In this document: positions 18,125 through 26,250 of the stretch, one piece after another
Position numbering within the stretch: position 1 is the stretch's first letter
How the letters are laid out: every line of letters starts with the position of its first letter
NCBI RefSeq assembly: GCF_043575855.1
Contig: NZ_CP144375.1
Span: forward strand, 1,612,001-1,676,000
From: Kutzneria buriramensis
GTDB lineage: Bacteria; Actinomycetota; Actinomycetes; Mycobacteriales; Pseudonocardiaceae
Direction: 5' to 3'
Length of the DNA: 64,000 nt
Notes under the pieces: model-generated
Told to the model about the DNA's origin: nothing
Seen by the model: the letters and a program-made list of their open reading frames with translations, nothing else
Databases searched by the model: none
Made by a program: the position numbers and the translations under genes

Positions 18125-18631
18125 GTGCCGACGATTCCCGCCCCGAGAACCACCTGCGACCCGCTCGACGCCGCCGACGCCTTCATCGTCTCGCTGCACA
18201 CCGTCGTCCACGCGCCCCGGCAGACCGCGCGCACCCGCGTGGTGCTGCGGGCCCGCCGCGACGGCGTGGACCGGTACGCGCCGGGCCTCGAACTGGGATC
18301 ACGGGTGATCGACACCCGGAACTGCCGGGCCGTCAACGGGATTCTCCTGTTCGACAACGCCCTGCTGGCCGGCGAGACGTGCATTGTGGAGTACGAGGTG
18401 TGCCGGGCCCCGTCGGACCACTGGGAGCACGTGCTGGCCACGTCCGCCTGGGACCTGGTGATCCAGGTCCGGTTCCACCCGGCCGCGCCGCCGGCACGAT
18501 GCCTGGGGTATCAGGGAAACGACGGCCGGCTGGTGGAGTCGCCGGTGACGTTGACCGGCGGCATGTCGGCGCACACCGTCACGCTGGACGCCCGCCCCGG
18601 GGTGCACGGGATCCGGTGGGAGTGGACGTGA
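18125..18631 (+). CDS. Hypothetical protein, about 168 residues
   Basis: GTG at 18125 is preceded by GGGAG (18115-18119), a good ribosome site. The protein has no signal peptide or membrane segment and is rich in beta-forming stretches (RVVLRARRDGVDRY, GILLFDNALLAGETCIVEYEV, LVIQVRFHP). It has a run of paired Asp/Arg residues and a conserved-looking WEHVLATSAWDLVIQ. I do not recognise a family. The fold looks all-beta, perhaps resembling C-terminal domains attached to some actinobacterial regulators, but this is weak. It stands alone between the N-hydroxylase promoter and the convergent aminotransferase. Confidence 0.6.
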   Translation: MPTIPAPRTTCDPLDAADAFIVSLHTVVHAPRQTARTRVVLRARRDGVDRYAPGLELGSRVIDTRNCRAVNGILLFDNALLAGETCIVEYEVCRAPSDHWEHVLATSAWDLVIQVRFHPAAPPARCLGYQGNDGRLVESPVTLTGGMSAHTVTLDARPGVHGIRWEWT

Positions 18632-18641
18632 ATCCCGTTCG

Positions 18642-18660
18642 TACATTCGGGGTGTCTGAC
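18642..18660. repeat. Remnant of the intergenic ACATTCGGTGTGTCTG repeat family
   Basis: Between two convergent genes, ACATTCGGGGTGTCTGAC differs by about one inserted G from the core of the inverted-repeat element at 23952-24118. The flanking arms are missing, so this is at most a decayed copy. It could be chance, but its position at gene ends matches the other copies. Confidence 0.4.
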
Positions 18661-18666
18661 GGTGTT

Positions 18667-19836
18667 TCATTTGTGGGCGAACTCGCCGGGGTGCAGGGCG
18701 GCGGCGAGGGTGGCGAGGTGGGCGGCTATCCAGGGGAGGGATTCGGGGGTGTCGCTGGTGAGGGCCGCTAGCTTCTGGGCGTCGGTGTCGCCGTAGAGGA
18801 GGCTGGTGGCGACGCGGATCCGGCAGGCGGCGGGGTCGTCGCCGAACTCGGAGCCGGGGAGCACGACAACTCCGTTGCTGGCCAACAGGTGTTCGGCGAC
18901 CTGCCGGTCGGTGTCGAAGCCGGGCACGTGCGGGTACAGGTAGAACGCGCCGTCGGGCGGCGGGGTGTCGAAGAGGGCTGCGACGGCGGCCCCGACCCGC
19001 AGGTGCAGGTTTCGGCTCTGCGCAACGCGTTCCACCAGGGCCGGCGGCTCGGAGAATGCCAAGGCGGCAGCGTGCTGCACGGGCTGGGCGGGCGCCGACC
19101 AGACCTCGCTGGCCATGTCGATCACGGCGTCGCGCAGGGCGTCATCGCCGAACCGGGCGACTCCCAGCCGCCAGCCGCCGAGGGCGAGGCTCTTGCTCAG
19201 CCCGGACGTGACCACGACCCGGTGCGGCACAACGGAGGCCGGGCTCAGCAACTCCATTTCGGTCAGGTCGCGGTAGATCTCGTCGGAGACGATCAGCAGG
19301 TCGTGCCGCTCGGCGACCTCGCACAGCTCGCGGATCACCGGCGGCGGCGCCAACCGACCGGTCGGGTTGTCGGGCAGCGTCACGACCACCGTGGACAGCC
19401 GACCTTCCCGTGCCACGGCGTCGAGTTCGACGGGATCGGGCACGCCGCCGACGCTACGAACCCGCACCACGGGAAGCCCGTGCATGGCGGACTGGGCGGC
19501 GTAGCTCACCCAGCTCGGACGAGGCAGCGCGACGCCACCGCCCCGCGCGCCGAGGATCGCCCACAGCAGCGGCTTGCTGCCCGGTGCGGCGACCACCTGC
19601 GATGCCTCGGTCGGCAGTCCGCGCCGCGACCAGTACCCGGCGGCCGCGTCCCGTAAGGCGGGAATCCCGGCGACCGGACCGTAGCCGGCGAACCCGGCCG
19701 CGTCGGAGAGCGCTTTCGCGAGCAGGGGATGCACGGGCAGGCCGGCCTCGCCGAAGCCGAGCGGCACCACCGGCAAGCCCTGGGCCCTGCGGCGGGCGAT
19801 CGCGTCATTGGCGGCGAGCGTTGCGGAGACTGGCAT
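18667..19836 (-). CDS. PLP-dependent class I/II aminotransferase
   Basis: About 389 residues from ATG 19836 (an upstream GTG at 19866 is in frame but adds only a Gly/His-rich leader encoded by what looks like the ribosome site). This is fold-type I aminotransferase: the GYGPVAGIPALRDA block near residue 60, VTLPDNPTGR with the cofactor-binding Asn-Pro, DEIYRDL with the pyridine-binding Asp, and SGLSKSLALGGWRLG carrying the Schiff-base Lys and the downstream Arg. All catalytic residues are present. Substrate cannot be told from sequence; relatives transaminate aspartate, aromatic or branched amino acids. It is divergent from the LysR gene 70 bases away, which probably controls it. Confidence 0.9.
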   Translation of the reverse strand: MPVSATLAANDAIARRRAQGLPVVPLGFGEAGLPVHPLLAKALSDAAGFAGYGPVAGIPALRDAAAGYWSRRGLPTEASQVVAAPGSKPLLWAILGARGGGVALPRPSWVSYAAQSAMHGLPVVRVRSVGGVPDPVELDAVAREGRLSTVVVTLPDNPTGRLAPPPVIRELCEVAERHDLLIVSDEIYRDLTEMELLSPASVVPHRVVVTSGLSKSLALGGWRLGVARFGDDALRDAVIDMASEVWSAPAQPVQHAAALAFSEPPALVERVAQSRNLHLRVGAAVAALFDTPPPDGAFYLYPHVPGFDTDRQVAEHLLASNGVVVLPGSEFGDDPAACRIRVATSLLYGDTDAQKLAALTSDTPESLPWIAAHLATLAAALHPGEFAHK

Positions 19837-19906
19837 GCCACCACCGTGCCCGCCGTCGAGCAACACGTAAAGCGCGAATCTTCGACGGCGAGCATAAGCT
19901 AACCCG

Positions 19907-20719
19907 ATGCTCGAACTCCGCCGCCTGGCCCTGCTGCATCAGTTCGCCGCCCTCGGCAGCATCGCCGCGGTCGCCGCCGCCACCGGCTACTCCGCCTCGG
20001 CCGTGTCCCAGCAGCTCGCGGTCCTCGAACGGGAGGCCGGCGTCGCCCTGCTCGAACGCTCCGCCCGCAGCGCCGCCCTCACCGAAGCGGGCCACCGCCT
20101 GGCCAAACACGCCGCCACGGTCCTGGACGCCGTCGAGGCGGCGGAGTCCGACCTCGCCGACGCCGCCGGCGACACCACCGGCCGCGTCGTCGTCAGCACC
20201 ATCCCGACCGTCGCGGTCGCCGTCGCTCCCCACCTGGTCCTCATCGACGGCCCGCAGGTGGTGCTCCGCCAGTACGTGGACGACGAGGCCCTGGAGCGGC
20301 TGCGCACCCGCGAGGTCGACATCGCCATCGTGGACGTGTGGGACGACGCCCCACCGGAACCCGGCCTGGTCCGCACCACGCTGATGAACGATCCGCTGGT
20401 CATCGCCGGCCTCCTCGACCACCCGACCTGGCTCGTCGCGCCAGCCGACCAGCCGTCACGGCGCGTCGCCGAGGAGGTGATGACCGAGCTGGGCGTGCAA
20501 CCCGACTCCCGCTGGGAGTTCATGGGCCTGGCCACCATCGCCAGCCTGGTCGCCGCCGGCGTCGGCGCCGCTGTCCTCCCCCAGCTGGCGCTGCTGCACG
20601 TCGACGTGCCCACCACGCCCACTGGCCGGTCCCGGCGGATCGACGCCGTCATCCGCGCCGGATCCCAGGTCCGCCCGGCCGTCCGAGCCGTCATCGGCGC
20701 GCTTCAGGAGCTGGCGTGA
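19907..20719 (+). CDS. LysR-family transcriptional regulator
   Basis: A 270-residue regulator. The N-terminal winged helix-turn-helix (residues 1-60) contains HQFAALGSIAAVAAATGYSASAVSQQLAVLE and a LERSARSAALTEAG wing, classic LysR features. The C-terminal region from about residue 85 is a periplasmic-binding-like effector domain, slightly short for the family. The effector is unknown. Divergent placement from the aminotransferase gene suggests it regulates that gene and itself from the 70-base shared gap. The start at ATG 19907 gives the usual LysR N-terminus (MLELRRLALL). Confidence 0.9.
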   Translation: MLELRRLALLHQFAALGSIAAVAAATGYSASAVSQQLAVLEREAGVALLERSARSAALTEAGHRLAKHAATVLDAVEAAESDLADAAGDTTGRVVVSTIPTVAVAVAPHLVLIDGPQVVLRQYVDDEALERLRTREVDIAIVDVWDDAPPEPGLVRTTLMNDPLVIAGLLDHPTWLVAPADQPSRRVAEEVMTELGVQPDSRWEFMGLATIASLVAAGVGAAVLPQLALLHVDVPTTPTGRSRRIDAVIRAGSQVRPAVRAVIGALQELA

Positions 20720-20758
20720 CTACCGCACCGCGCTTCGCCCACGTCGCCATCGGCGTGA

Positions 20759-20848
20759 TCACCGGCGGCCGCCGGCCGGGCCGCCCGTCAGGATCGTGAC
20801 CACGATCATCGACAGCGCCGCACCGACCCTGGCGAGCCGAACTCTCAT
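20759..20848 (-). CDS. Candidate 29-residue exported or membrane micropeptide
   Basis: An ORF too short for usual annotation encodes a peptide with an RVRLAR basic start, a hydrophobic core AALSMIVVTILTG and a basic end PAGGRR, like a small signal or membrane peptide. A good ribosome site (AAGGGAGC) lies about 7 bases before the ATG. It is transcribed away from the NB-ARC/TPR regulator 166 bases to the right, leaving room for a divergent promoter. No family is recognised. It may be a peptide ligand for that regulator or simply a chance ORF. The 295-base gap between the LysR gene and the regulator holds nothing else I can support. Confidence 0.35.
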   Translation of the reverse strand: MRVRLARVGAALSMIVVTILTGGPAGGRR

Positions 20849-21014
20849 CGCTGGTGCTCCCTTGATGTTCGCGAATACGTGCGACGGCATCGTGGTCGGC
20901 GGCCGCGCCCGGCGGCGCCGATCCCGAACATCGGCGAACAAGGCCGAACAGACCTGTCGACGGCCGGTTCGACGGCGATAGCCTTCGGCGACACCGAGAC
21001 TGGGGCGGGCACAG

Positions 21015-23294
21015 GTGACCGAGCTGGACACCGCCGGCGCGGACACGCTGGCAGACCTGGCGGAACTGCTGCGCACGCTGCGTCGGCGACACGCCCGCAC
21101 CAGCCGGGACAGCGAGTTGACGTATCGCGAGCTCGCGGCGAAGACCGGCTGGTCGCTGACGGCGGTGGCGGAGTACTTCACGGGAAAGACCCTGCCGCCG
21201 ACCGATCGGTTCGACGCGCTGGTGGTTCTGCTCGGCGCCACGCCGGCCGAGCTGGGCGCGCTGGCGACGGCGCGGGACCGGGTGGCCGAGCTGCGCAGGA
21301 CCGATCGCGCGCCGGCGCCGAACTCCGTGCCACGACAACTACCCGCCTCGGTGCGGCGATTCACCGGCCGTGCCACCGAGTTGGCGGCGTTGGCCGAGCT
21401 CCTGGACGAGCCGGTCACGCCCGGCGCGGTCCGCGTCGCGGCGATCAGCGGCGCGGCGGGCATCGGCAAGACGACTCTGGCCGTGCAGTGGGCGCACCAG
21501 ATGGCACACCGCTTCCCGGACGGCCAGCTGTATGTGAACCTGCGCGGATTCGACGCCGGCGCGACGGTCAGCCCGCCCGCGGCGATCAGGAGTTTTCTCG
21601 ATGCCCTGCACGTGAATCAGGCGCCAGAAAGCCCGGACGCACAGGCCGCCCTGTACCGCAGCCTGTTGGCCGATCGGCGGATGCTGATCCTGCTGGACAA
21701 CGCCCGCGACACCGCGCAGGTGCGGCCGTTGTTGCCGGGCGCGCCCGGCTGTCTGGTGCTGGTCACGAGTCGCAATCAGCTCAAGGGTTTGGTCGCGACG
21801 GACGGCGCGGAGCCGATCACGCTGGACGTGCTCAGCGCCGACGAGGCCCGCGAACTGCTGGCCCGTGCCGTCGGCGCCGAGCGGGCGGCGGCGGCTCCCG
21901 GTGCGGTGGACGAACTCGTCGCGCACTGCGCGCGGTTGCCGCTGGCGCTGGCGATCGTGGCCGCGCGGGCGGCGGTCAACCCGCGGGTTCCGCTGCCGGA
22001 CCTCGTACGCGAGCTGGACGAGAGCCGGCTGAGCGCCTTCGCCGGCGACGATCCGGCGACCGACCTGCGGGCGGTGTTCTCCTGGTCGTACCACGCGTTG
22101 GAGGCCGAGGCCGCGAGGGCGTTCGGACTGCTGGGGCTGGCGCCGGGCCCGGACATCGACCTGTCGGCCGCCGCGAGCCTCGTCGGACGTCCACTCCAAC
22201 AGACCCGAGTCCTGTTGCACGGCCTGGAATCCGCGTCGCTGATCCAGCAGTGGGCACCCGGCCGCTATCGGATGCACGACCTGATCCGCTTGTACGCCAA
22301 GGATCAGGCCGCGGACCCGGCAGCGCTCCAGCGGCTGACGGACTTCTATGTGCACACGGCCTTCGGCGCCGAGCGTCTGCTCCAGCCCTTGCTGCCGCCG
22401 ATCCCGCTCGACCCGCCGGCCGACGGCTGCACCCCCAAAGTGATCACCGACCAGGCGGGCGCGCTGGCGTGGTTCGCCGCCGAGCACCGGAATCTCCAAG
22501 CGGCGCAATGCCTTGCCGCCGATCGTGACGTCTGGCGGCTGGCCTGGACGCTGACCACGTTCCTGTACCGGCAGGGTCGGTTCCACGACGCGCTCGCGGT
22601 CTGGCGGGCCGGCGAGGCGGCGGCCGCCAAGCTCGACGATCCGATGATCCGCACCGGCACGCACCAGCTGCTGGGCGCAATCTACGGCGAGCTCGGCCGA
22701 CACGAGGAAGCTTTGCGGCACTTGAACATCGCCGCCGGGGCCGGCGACACGCCCGGCCAGGCGTACACCCATCACGCCCTCGGCTGGCTCTGGTCGCTCC
22801 GCGGCGATCACCAACGGGCCCTGCGGCACGCCGCCGAGTCGCTGCGGCGGTACCGCGCGCTGGGCATGCCGGCAGGCGAGGCACGTGAGCTGACAGTGAT
22901 GGGCTGGTACCGCGCGCTGTCGGGAGACTTCGAACGCGCCCGCTGCGACGGCGAGGCCGCCCTGGCCACGGCGCGTCGGCACGCGCTCGCCGAGGACGAG
23001 GCGCTCAGCACCAGCGTGCTCGGCTTCATCGCCTTCAACACCGGCTTCCACGTCGCCGCGCGCAGCCACCTGGAGCGGGCGGACACGTTGCTGTACAACG
23101 TCGGCAACCTCTACTACCAGGCGACGGTGCTCGACTACCTGGGGCGTACGCACGAGGCCCTGGACGACCCCGCCGAGGCCTCCTGCTGTTGGCGCAAGGC
23201 CCTTGCGCTGTACCGGGAACAGCACCGCGCCGCCGAGGCCGATGACCTCGAACGACGCATGGCGGACACTCGCGTCACCGCGCCGAGAGGGTGA
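21015..23294 (+). CDS. XRE-HTH / NB-ARC / TPR multidomain regulator
   Basis: A 759-residue protein from a GTG start. Residues about 8-75 are an XRE-like helix-turn-helix (ELTYRELAAKTGWSLTAVAEYFTGKTLPP). Residues about 110-430 form an NB-ARC-type STAND ATPase with P-loop GAAGIGKTTLA, Walker B RMLILLDNA and the LVTSR and LPLALAIVAAR sensor blocks. The remainder, from about 460, is TPR-like helical repeats (RHEEALRHLNIA, HQRALRHAAESLRRYRALG). Such proteins resemble the AfsR/SARP-type regulators of antibiotic clusters but without a BTAD domain, and act as nucleotide-switched sensors. A perfect hairpin follows the stop. A candidate micropeptide lies divergently upstream. Confidence 0.88.
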   Translation: MTELDTAGADTLADLAELLRTLRRRHARTSRDSELTYRELAAKTGWSLTAVAEYFTGKTLPPTDRFDALVVLLGATPAELGALATARDRVAELRRTDRAPAPNSVPRQLPASVRRFTGRATELAALAELLDEPVTPGAVRVAAISGAAGIGKTTLAVQWAHQMAHRFPDGQLYVNLRGFDAGATVSPPAAIRSFLDALHVNQAPESPDAQAALYRSLLADRRMLILLDNARDTAQVRPLLPGAPGCLVLVTSRNQLKGLVATDGAEPITLDVLSADEARELLARAVGAERAAAAPGAVDELVAHCARLPLALAIVAARAAVNPRVPLPDLVRELDESRLSAFAGDDPATDLRAVFSWSYHALEAEAARAFGLLGLAPGPDIDLSAAASLVGRPLQQTRVLLHGLESASLIQQWAPGRYRMHDLIRLYAKDQAADPAALQRLTDFYVHTAFGAERLLQPLLPPIPLDPPADGCTPKVITDQAGALAWFAAEHRNLQAAQCLAADRDVWRLAWTLTTFLYRQGRFHDALAVWRAGEAAAAKLDDPMIRTGTHQLLGAIYGELGRHEEALRHLNIAAGAGDTPGQAYTHHALGWLWSLRGDHQRALRHAAESLRRYRALGMPAGEARELTVMGWYRALSGDFERARCDGEAALATARRHALAEDEALSTSVLGFIAFNTGFHVAARSHLERADTLLYNVGNLYYQATVLDYLGRTHEALDDPAEASCCWRKALALYREQHRAAEADDLERRMADTRVTAPRG

Positions 23295-23297
23295 CGC

Positions 23298-23318
23298 TTT
23301 CCCGGCCTGGCCGGGAAA
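23298..23318. terminator. Perfect GC-rich palindrome after the NB-ARC regulator
   Basis: Two 10-base arms (TTTCCCGGCC and GGCCGGGAAA) flank a single T four bases after the regulator stop. The A-rich right end (GAAAAG) is not a U tract on the plus strand. It may serve as a terminator hairpin or as an operator for the next gene. Confidence 0.5.
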
Positions 23319-23384
23319 AGTGCCCGCATGAGCATGAATGCATTCCCTGCCGGCTGGGGGCGGCCGGGCGCGAACCTGACCACC

Positions 23385-23945
23385 ATGACGGACACCCATG
23401 ACGTGACCGGTCGCCGGGCTTTCCTCAGCACGGCGGTCAAAATCGCCACCGGCGTGGCCGCGGCCGCCGCGCTGCCCACCCTGCTCTCCGGCGCCGCGTC
23501 CGCGGCCCCGCTGAGCACGCAGAACCAGTGGCGGTTCTGCCAGAAGTGCTACGGCCTGTTCTTCTGGGGCTATCCGACCAACGGCGTCTGTCCGGCGGGC
23601 GCGGACCACAGCGCCCAGGGCTTCAACTTCACGCTGTCCTACGACGTCGCGCCGAACGCCAACGCGCAGGACAACTGGCACTTCTGCCAGAAGTGCTTCG
23701 GCATGTTCTTCCGCGGCTACCCCACGGACGGGGTCTGCCCGGCCGGCGGCGGACACGACGCCCAGGGCTTCAACTTCGTGCTCACCCATGACGTCGCGCC
23801 GACCGGCACCGCCCAGAACCAGTGGCGGTTCTGCCAGAAGTGCTTCGGGCAGTTCTACTGGGGCTACCCCGGCAACGGTGTCTGCCCCGCCGGCGCCGAC
23901 CACAGCGCCCAGGGCTACAACTTCGTCCTCTCCCACTTCAGCTGA
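23385..23945 (+). CDS. Tat-exported protein with three tandem Cys-rich repeats
   Basis: 186 residues from ATG 23385 (another in-frame ATG at 23328 would add 19). A twin-arginine signal (TGRRAFLSTAV, then a hydrophobic stretch and SAASAAP) directs folded export. The mature part is three repeats of about 48 residues. Each has W-F-C-x-x-C (RFCQKCYG, HFCQKCFG, RFCQKCFG), F-x-G-Y-P, GVCPAG, H-x-AQGFNF or AQGYNF, and ends near L-S/T. Three cysteines per repeat plus a conserved His could bind metal, zinc-ribbon-like (inference). Similar CxxC/GVCPAG repeats occur in many secreted actinobacterial proteins. Function is unknown. Confidence 0.8.
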   Translation: MTDTHDVTGRRAFLSTAVKIATGVAAAAALPTLLSGAASAAPLSTQNQWRFCQKCYGLFFWGYPTNGVCPAGADHSAQGFNFTLSYDVAPNANAQDNWHFCQKCFGMFFRGYPTDGVCPAGGGHDAQGFNFVLTHDVAPTGTAQNQWRFCQKCFGQFYWGYPGNGVCPAGADHSAQGYNFVLSHFS

Positions 23946-23951
23946 GTCCCA

Positions 23952-24118
23952 ACCCCCGCGAGTCGCGCTCACAGACACACCGAATGTAGGTTTCAGGCAG
24001 AAACGAGCCTCGGTCTCGGATCTGCCCGACACCGCATTTCGGTGTGACGCTGGGCGGGACTCGCCGGGTCTGCCTGAGACCTACATTCGCTCTGTCCCAG
24101 AGCGCGACTCGCGGGGGT
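23952..24118. repeat. Intergenic inverted-repeat element, copy A
   Basis: The ends 23952-23969 and 24101-24118 are perfect 18-base inverted repeats (ACCCCCGCGAGTCGCGCT and its complement). Inside them, CACCGAATGTAGGT near 23979-23992 pairs imperfectly with its complement near 24079-24091, so the whole 167-base unit can fold into one long hairpin. It fills the gap between two convergent genes and touches the stop codon of the LLM oxidoreductase. Related copies are at 33215-33383 (whole) and 42020-42070 (one arm), with remnants at 37427 and 18642. Confidence 0.85.
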
Positions 24119-24954
24119 CAGTGGAGGCGGGAGCCCATTTTGGAGAGGTAGGCCAGGGCGGTGGGCTCGTCGCCGTCGGGGACGCCGATGACGATCTCGT
24201 CCACGCCGAGACCCGCCAGGTGCTCGATGCGCTCGGGGGTCGCCCGGTCCAGCGCCACGATGTACGGCTTGCCGGCGCGACCGGCTTTCGCCCAACGCTC
24301 CAGCAGCAGCCGGACGCTGCCGTCGACGTCGCCCTCCCCCGGCGTGGTGATCCACCCGTCGGCATGCGCGGCGATCCAGTCGAAGGTCCGCTCCGTGCCG
24401 CCCGCGCCCACGAGCACCGGCAGCGACGCCTGCACCGGCTTGGGGTACGCCCAGCTGTCCCCGAACGACACGAACTTCCCCTGGTACGACGCCACATCGC
24501 AGGTCCACAGGGCCCGCATCGCCTCCAGGTACTCCCGCAGCGCGGTGTACCGGTACCGGCCGGGGATGCCGTGATCGGCGAGTTCGTCGGTGTTCCACCC
24601 GAAGCCGGCCCCCAGCGTGACCCGCCCGCCGGACAGGAAGTCCAGGGTGGCGATGGTCTTGGCCAGGGTGATCGGGTCGGACTCCACGGGCAGCGCGACC
24701 GCCGTGGCCAGCCGGATCGTCGACGTCACGGCGGCCGCCGCGCCGAGGCACACCCACGGGTCCAGCGTCCGCAGGTACCGGTCGTCGGGCAGCTCCGCGC
24801 CGCCAGTGCGCGGGTGCGCCGCGTCCCGCCGCACGGGGATGTGCGTGTGCTCGGGGACGTAGAACGAGTGGAAGCCGGCGTCCTCGGCCGCCTTCGCGCA
24901 CACCGCGGGCCGGATGCCCCGGTCGCTGCTGAACAGCACCACCCCGAACCTCAT
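24118..24954 (-). CDS. F420-type LLM-class oxidoreductase (TIGR03619-like)
   Basis: 278 residues from ATG 24954; the frame is open further upstream but the MRFGVVLF start is the natural luciferase-like N-terminus and has GAGG just before it. The protein is a TIM-barrel LLM oxidoreductase: YVPEHTHIPV near residue 32, RLATAVALP, GGRVTLGAGFGW near residue 100 and PVLVGAGG. Relatives use F420 or FMN. The substrate is not evident. A perfect KstR-type palindrome lies 12 bases upstream, and a TIGR03619 protein belongs to the sterol regulon of mycobacteria, so a role in steroid breakdown is the best inference even though the mce4 genes are some 37 kb away. Confidence 0.88.
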   Translation of the reverse strand: MRFGVVLFSSDRGIRPAVCAKAAEDAGFHSFYVPEHTHIPVRRDAAHPRTGGAELPDDRYLRTLDPWVCLGAAAAVTSTIRLATAVALPVESDPITLAKTIATLDFLSGGRVTLGAGFGWNTDELADHGIPGRYRYTALREYLEAMRALWTCDVASYQGKFVSFGDSWAYPKPVQASLPVLVGAGGTERTFDWIAAHADGWITTPGEGDVDGSVRLLLERWAKAGRAGKPYIVALDRATPERIEHLAGLGVDEIVIGVPDGDEPTALAYLSKMGSRLH

Positions 24955-24965
24955 GACACCTCGCA

Positions 24966-24985
24966 AACTAGAACGTGTTCTAGTT
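24966..24985. promoter_or_regulatory. KstR-type operator, perfect palindrome
   Basis: AACTAGAAC and GTTCTAGTT are exact inverted arms around GT. The central 14 bases 24969-24982 (TAGAACGTGTTCTA) fit the KstR motif TnnAACnnGTTnnA at every defined position. It ends 12 bases before the LLM start codon, where a bound TetR-type repressor would block initiation. Confidence 0.8.
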
Positions 24986-25048
24986 GCAAGATAGCAGCCG
25001 CCGGTCGGCGGTGTCTCCTGCACGGATGCCACCGCTAGGTTGCACCGC

Positions 25049-25618
25049 ATGCTCACCGCGCTGTCCGTTGCCGTGCTCGCGCTGGCCACCGTCACGCCGC
25101 CGGGCCCGGTCACCATCGACCTGGTCTCGGCCACCGGCACCGGCTGCCAGTCGGGCACCACGGCGGTCTCGATCTCCCCCGACAAGCAGGCGTTCACGGT
25201 GACCTACAGCGATTTCACCGTGCAGGGCCACGGCCAGACGGCACACAAGGACTGCACCCTCACGGTCCAGGTGAACCCGCCAGCCGGCTTCACCTACGGC
25301 ATCGACGAGACGGACTTCCGCGGCTTCGCGCACCTTGACGCCGGCGCCCGCGGCGTCGTCACGTCCACGTACCACTTCACCGGCCTGCCGACCAGGCACG
25401 CCACGCAGACCTTCGCCGGTCCCGTGGACGACGACTGGCAGTTCACCGACATGCCCGACGCCGGGTCGGTGGTGCACGGGCCGTGCAAGGAACACAAGCC
25501 GCTCACCATCACCGCCGACCTGAAGCTGGACGGACAGTCCGCGGCCAGCTTCATGACCATGGACTCGACCGACGGCGAGGTCAGCCTGCGGTACCACCTG
25601 TCCTGGTTGCAGTGCTGA
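25049..25618 (+). CDS. Secreted DUF4360-family protein, paralogue 1
   Basis: 189 residues with an N-terminal signal peptide (MLTALSVAVLALATVTPPG). The mature part shows the DUF4360 pattern: GTGCQSGTTAVSISPD, AFTVTYSDF, a Cys-containing KDCTLTVQV strand, GFTYGIDETDFRGFAHLD, and a C-terminal SFMTMDSTDG followed by a final Cys. Four conserved cysteines probably form disulfides outside the cell. It is one of three copies in the window (others at 32502 and 48268) and the most diverged. Family function is unknown. Its 3' end overlaps the convergent phosphopantetheinyl transferase gene by 38 bases. Confidence 0.85.
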   Translation: MLTALSVAVLALATVTPPGPVTIDLVSATGTGCQSGTTAVSISPDKQAFTVTYSDFTVQGHGQTAHKDCTLTVQVNPPAGFTYGIDETDFRGFAHLDAGARGVVTSTYHFTGLPTRHATQTFAGPVDDDWQFTDMPDAGSVVHGPCKEHKPLTITADLKLDGQSAASFMTMDSTDGEVSLRYHLSWLQC

Positions 25619-26240
25619 CGGCGATCGCCGTCAGAACGAAGCCGTCGCGGACCAGGAACCGGCCCTCGAAACCCGGCACCGGCAGGTCGTCGACCAGCAG
25701 CTCCACCGAGAACGTGTTCTCGCCGGGGTGGAAGGTCAGCCGGGCGTCGCCGAAACCGAGCCACCGCTGGGTCAGCGGGAACCACGCCTTGTAGACGCTT
25801 TCCTTTGCGCTGAACAGGATCCGGTCCCAGTGCAACCCCGCCGGCAGCCCGGCGAGCATCGCCCGCTCCTCGGGCAGGGTGACCACGTCGAGCACCCCGT
25901 TGGGCAGTTCCGCGTCCGTCTCCGCGTCGATGCCGACGGTCAGCACCTCGGCGGACCGCGCCACCGCCGCCGCGCAGTAGCCGCGGGTGTGGGTGATGCT
26001 GCCGACGATGCCGTCCGGCCACAGCGGCTGCCGCTTGGGTCCACGCAGGATCGGGACCTCGGGCACGCCGAGCTTGCCCAGCGCCCGGCGCGCACAGCTG
26101 CGGGCGATCGTGTACTCCCGCACCCGCTTCTCCACGGCGCGAGCGATCTCCGGCTCCTCCTCCGGCAGCAGCCGCGCGTCGGGGTCGTCCCCGACCACGT
26201 CGGCGGAGACCACCTCGGCGGGCAGCAGGTCCTCGATCAC
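25581..26240 (-). CDS. 4'-phosphopantetheinyl transferase (Sfp/EntD superfamily)
   Basis: 219 residues from GTG 26240 (MIEDLLPAEVV start). The enzyme transfers phosphopantetheine from CoA to the serine of carrier domains. The Mg-binding VGIDAETDAEL and the FSAKESVYKAWFP motif are both intact, along with the SITHTRGY region that contacts CoA. It resembles the EntD-like actinobacterial group. It is the only such enzyme in the window and is a plausible activator of the NRPS T domains some 12 kb away, though such enzymes are often shared genome-wide. It follows the AarF gene by 10 bases in the same direction, so the two are probably co-transcribed. Confidence 0.92.
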   Translation of the reverse strand: MIEDLLPAEVVSADVVGDDPDARLLPEEEPEIARAVEKRVREYTIARSCARRALGKLGVPEVPILRGPKRQPLWPDGIVGSITHTRGYCAAAVARSAEVLTVGIDAETDAELPNGVLDVVTLPEERAMLAGLPAGLHWDRILFSAKESVYKAWFPLTQRWLGFGDARLTFHPGENTFSVELLVDDLPVPGFEGRFLVRDGFVLTAIAVSTATRTGGTAG

Positions 26241-26250
26241 GGGGCCGACG

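Noticed and set aside
21339..24032. Minus-strand 897-codon ORF
   Set aside because: Antisense shadow of the NB-ARC regulator and the Tat repeat protein; low-complexity composition.
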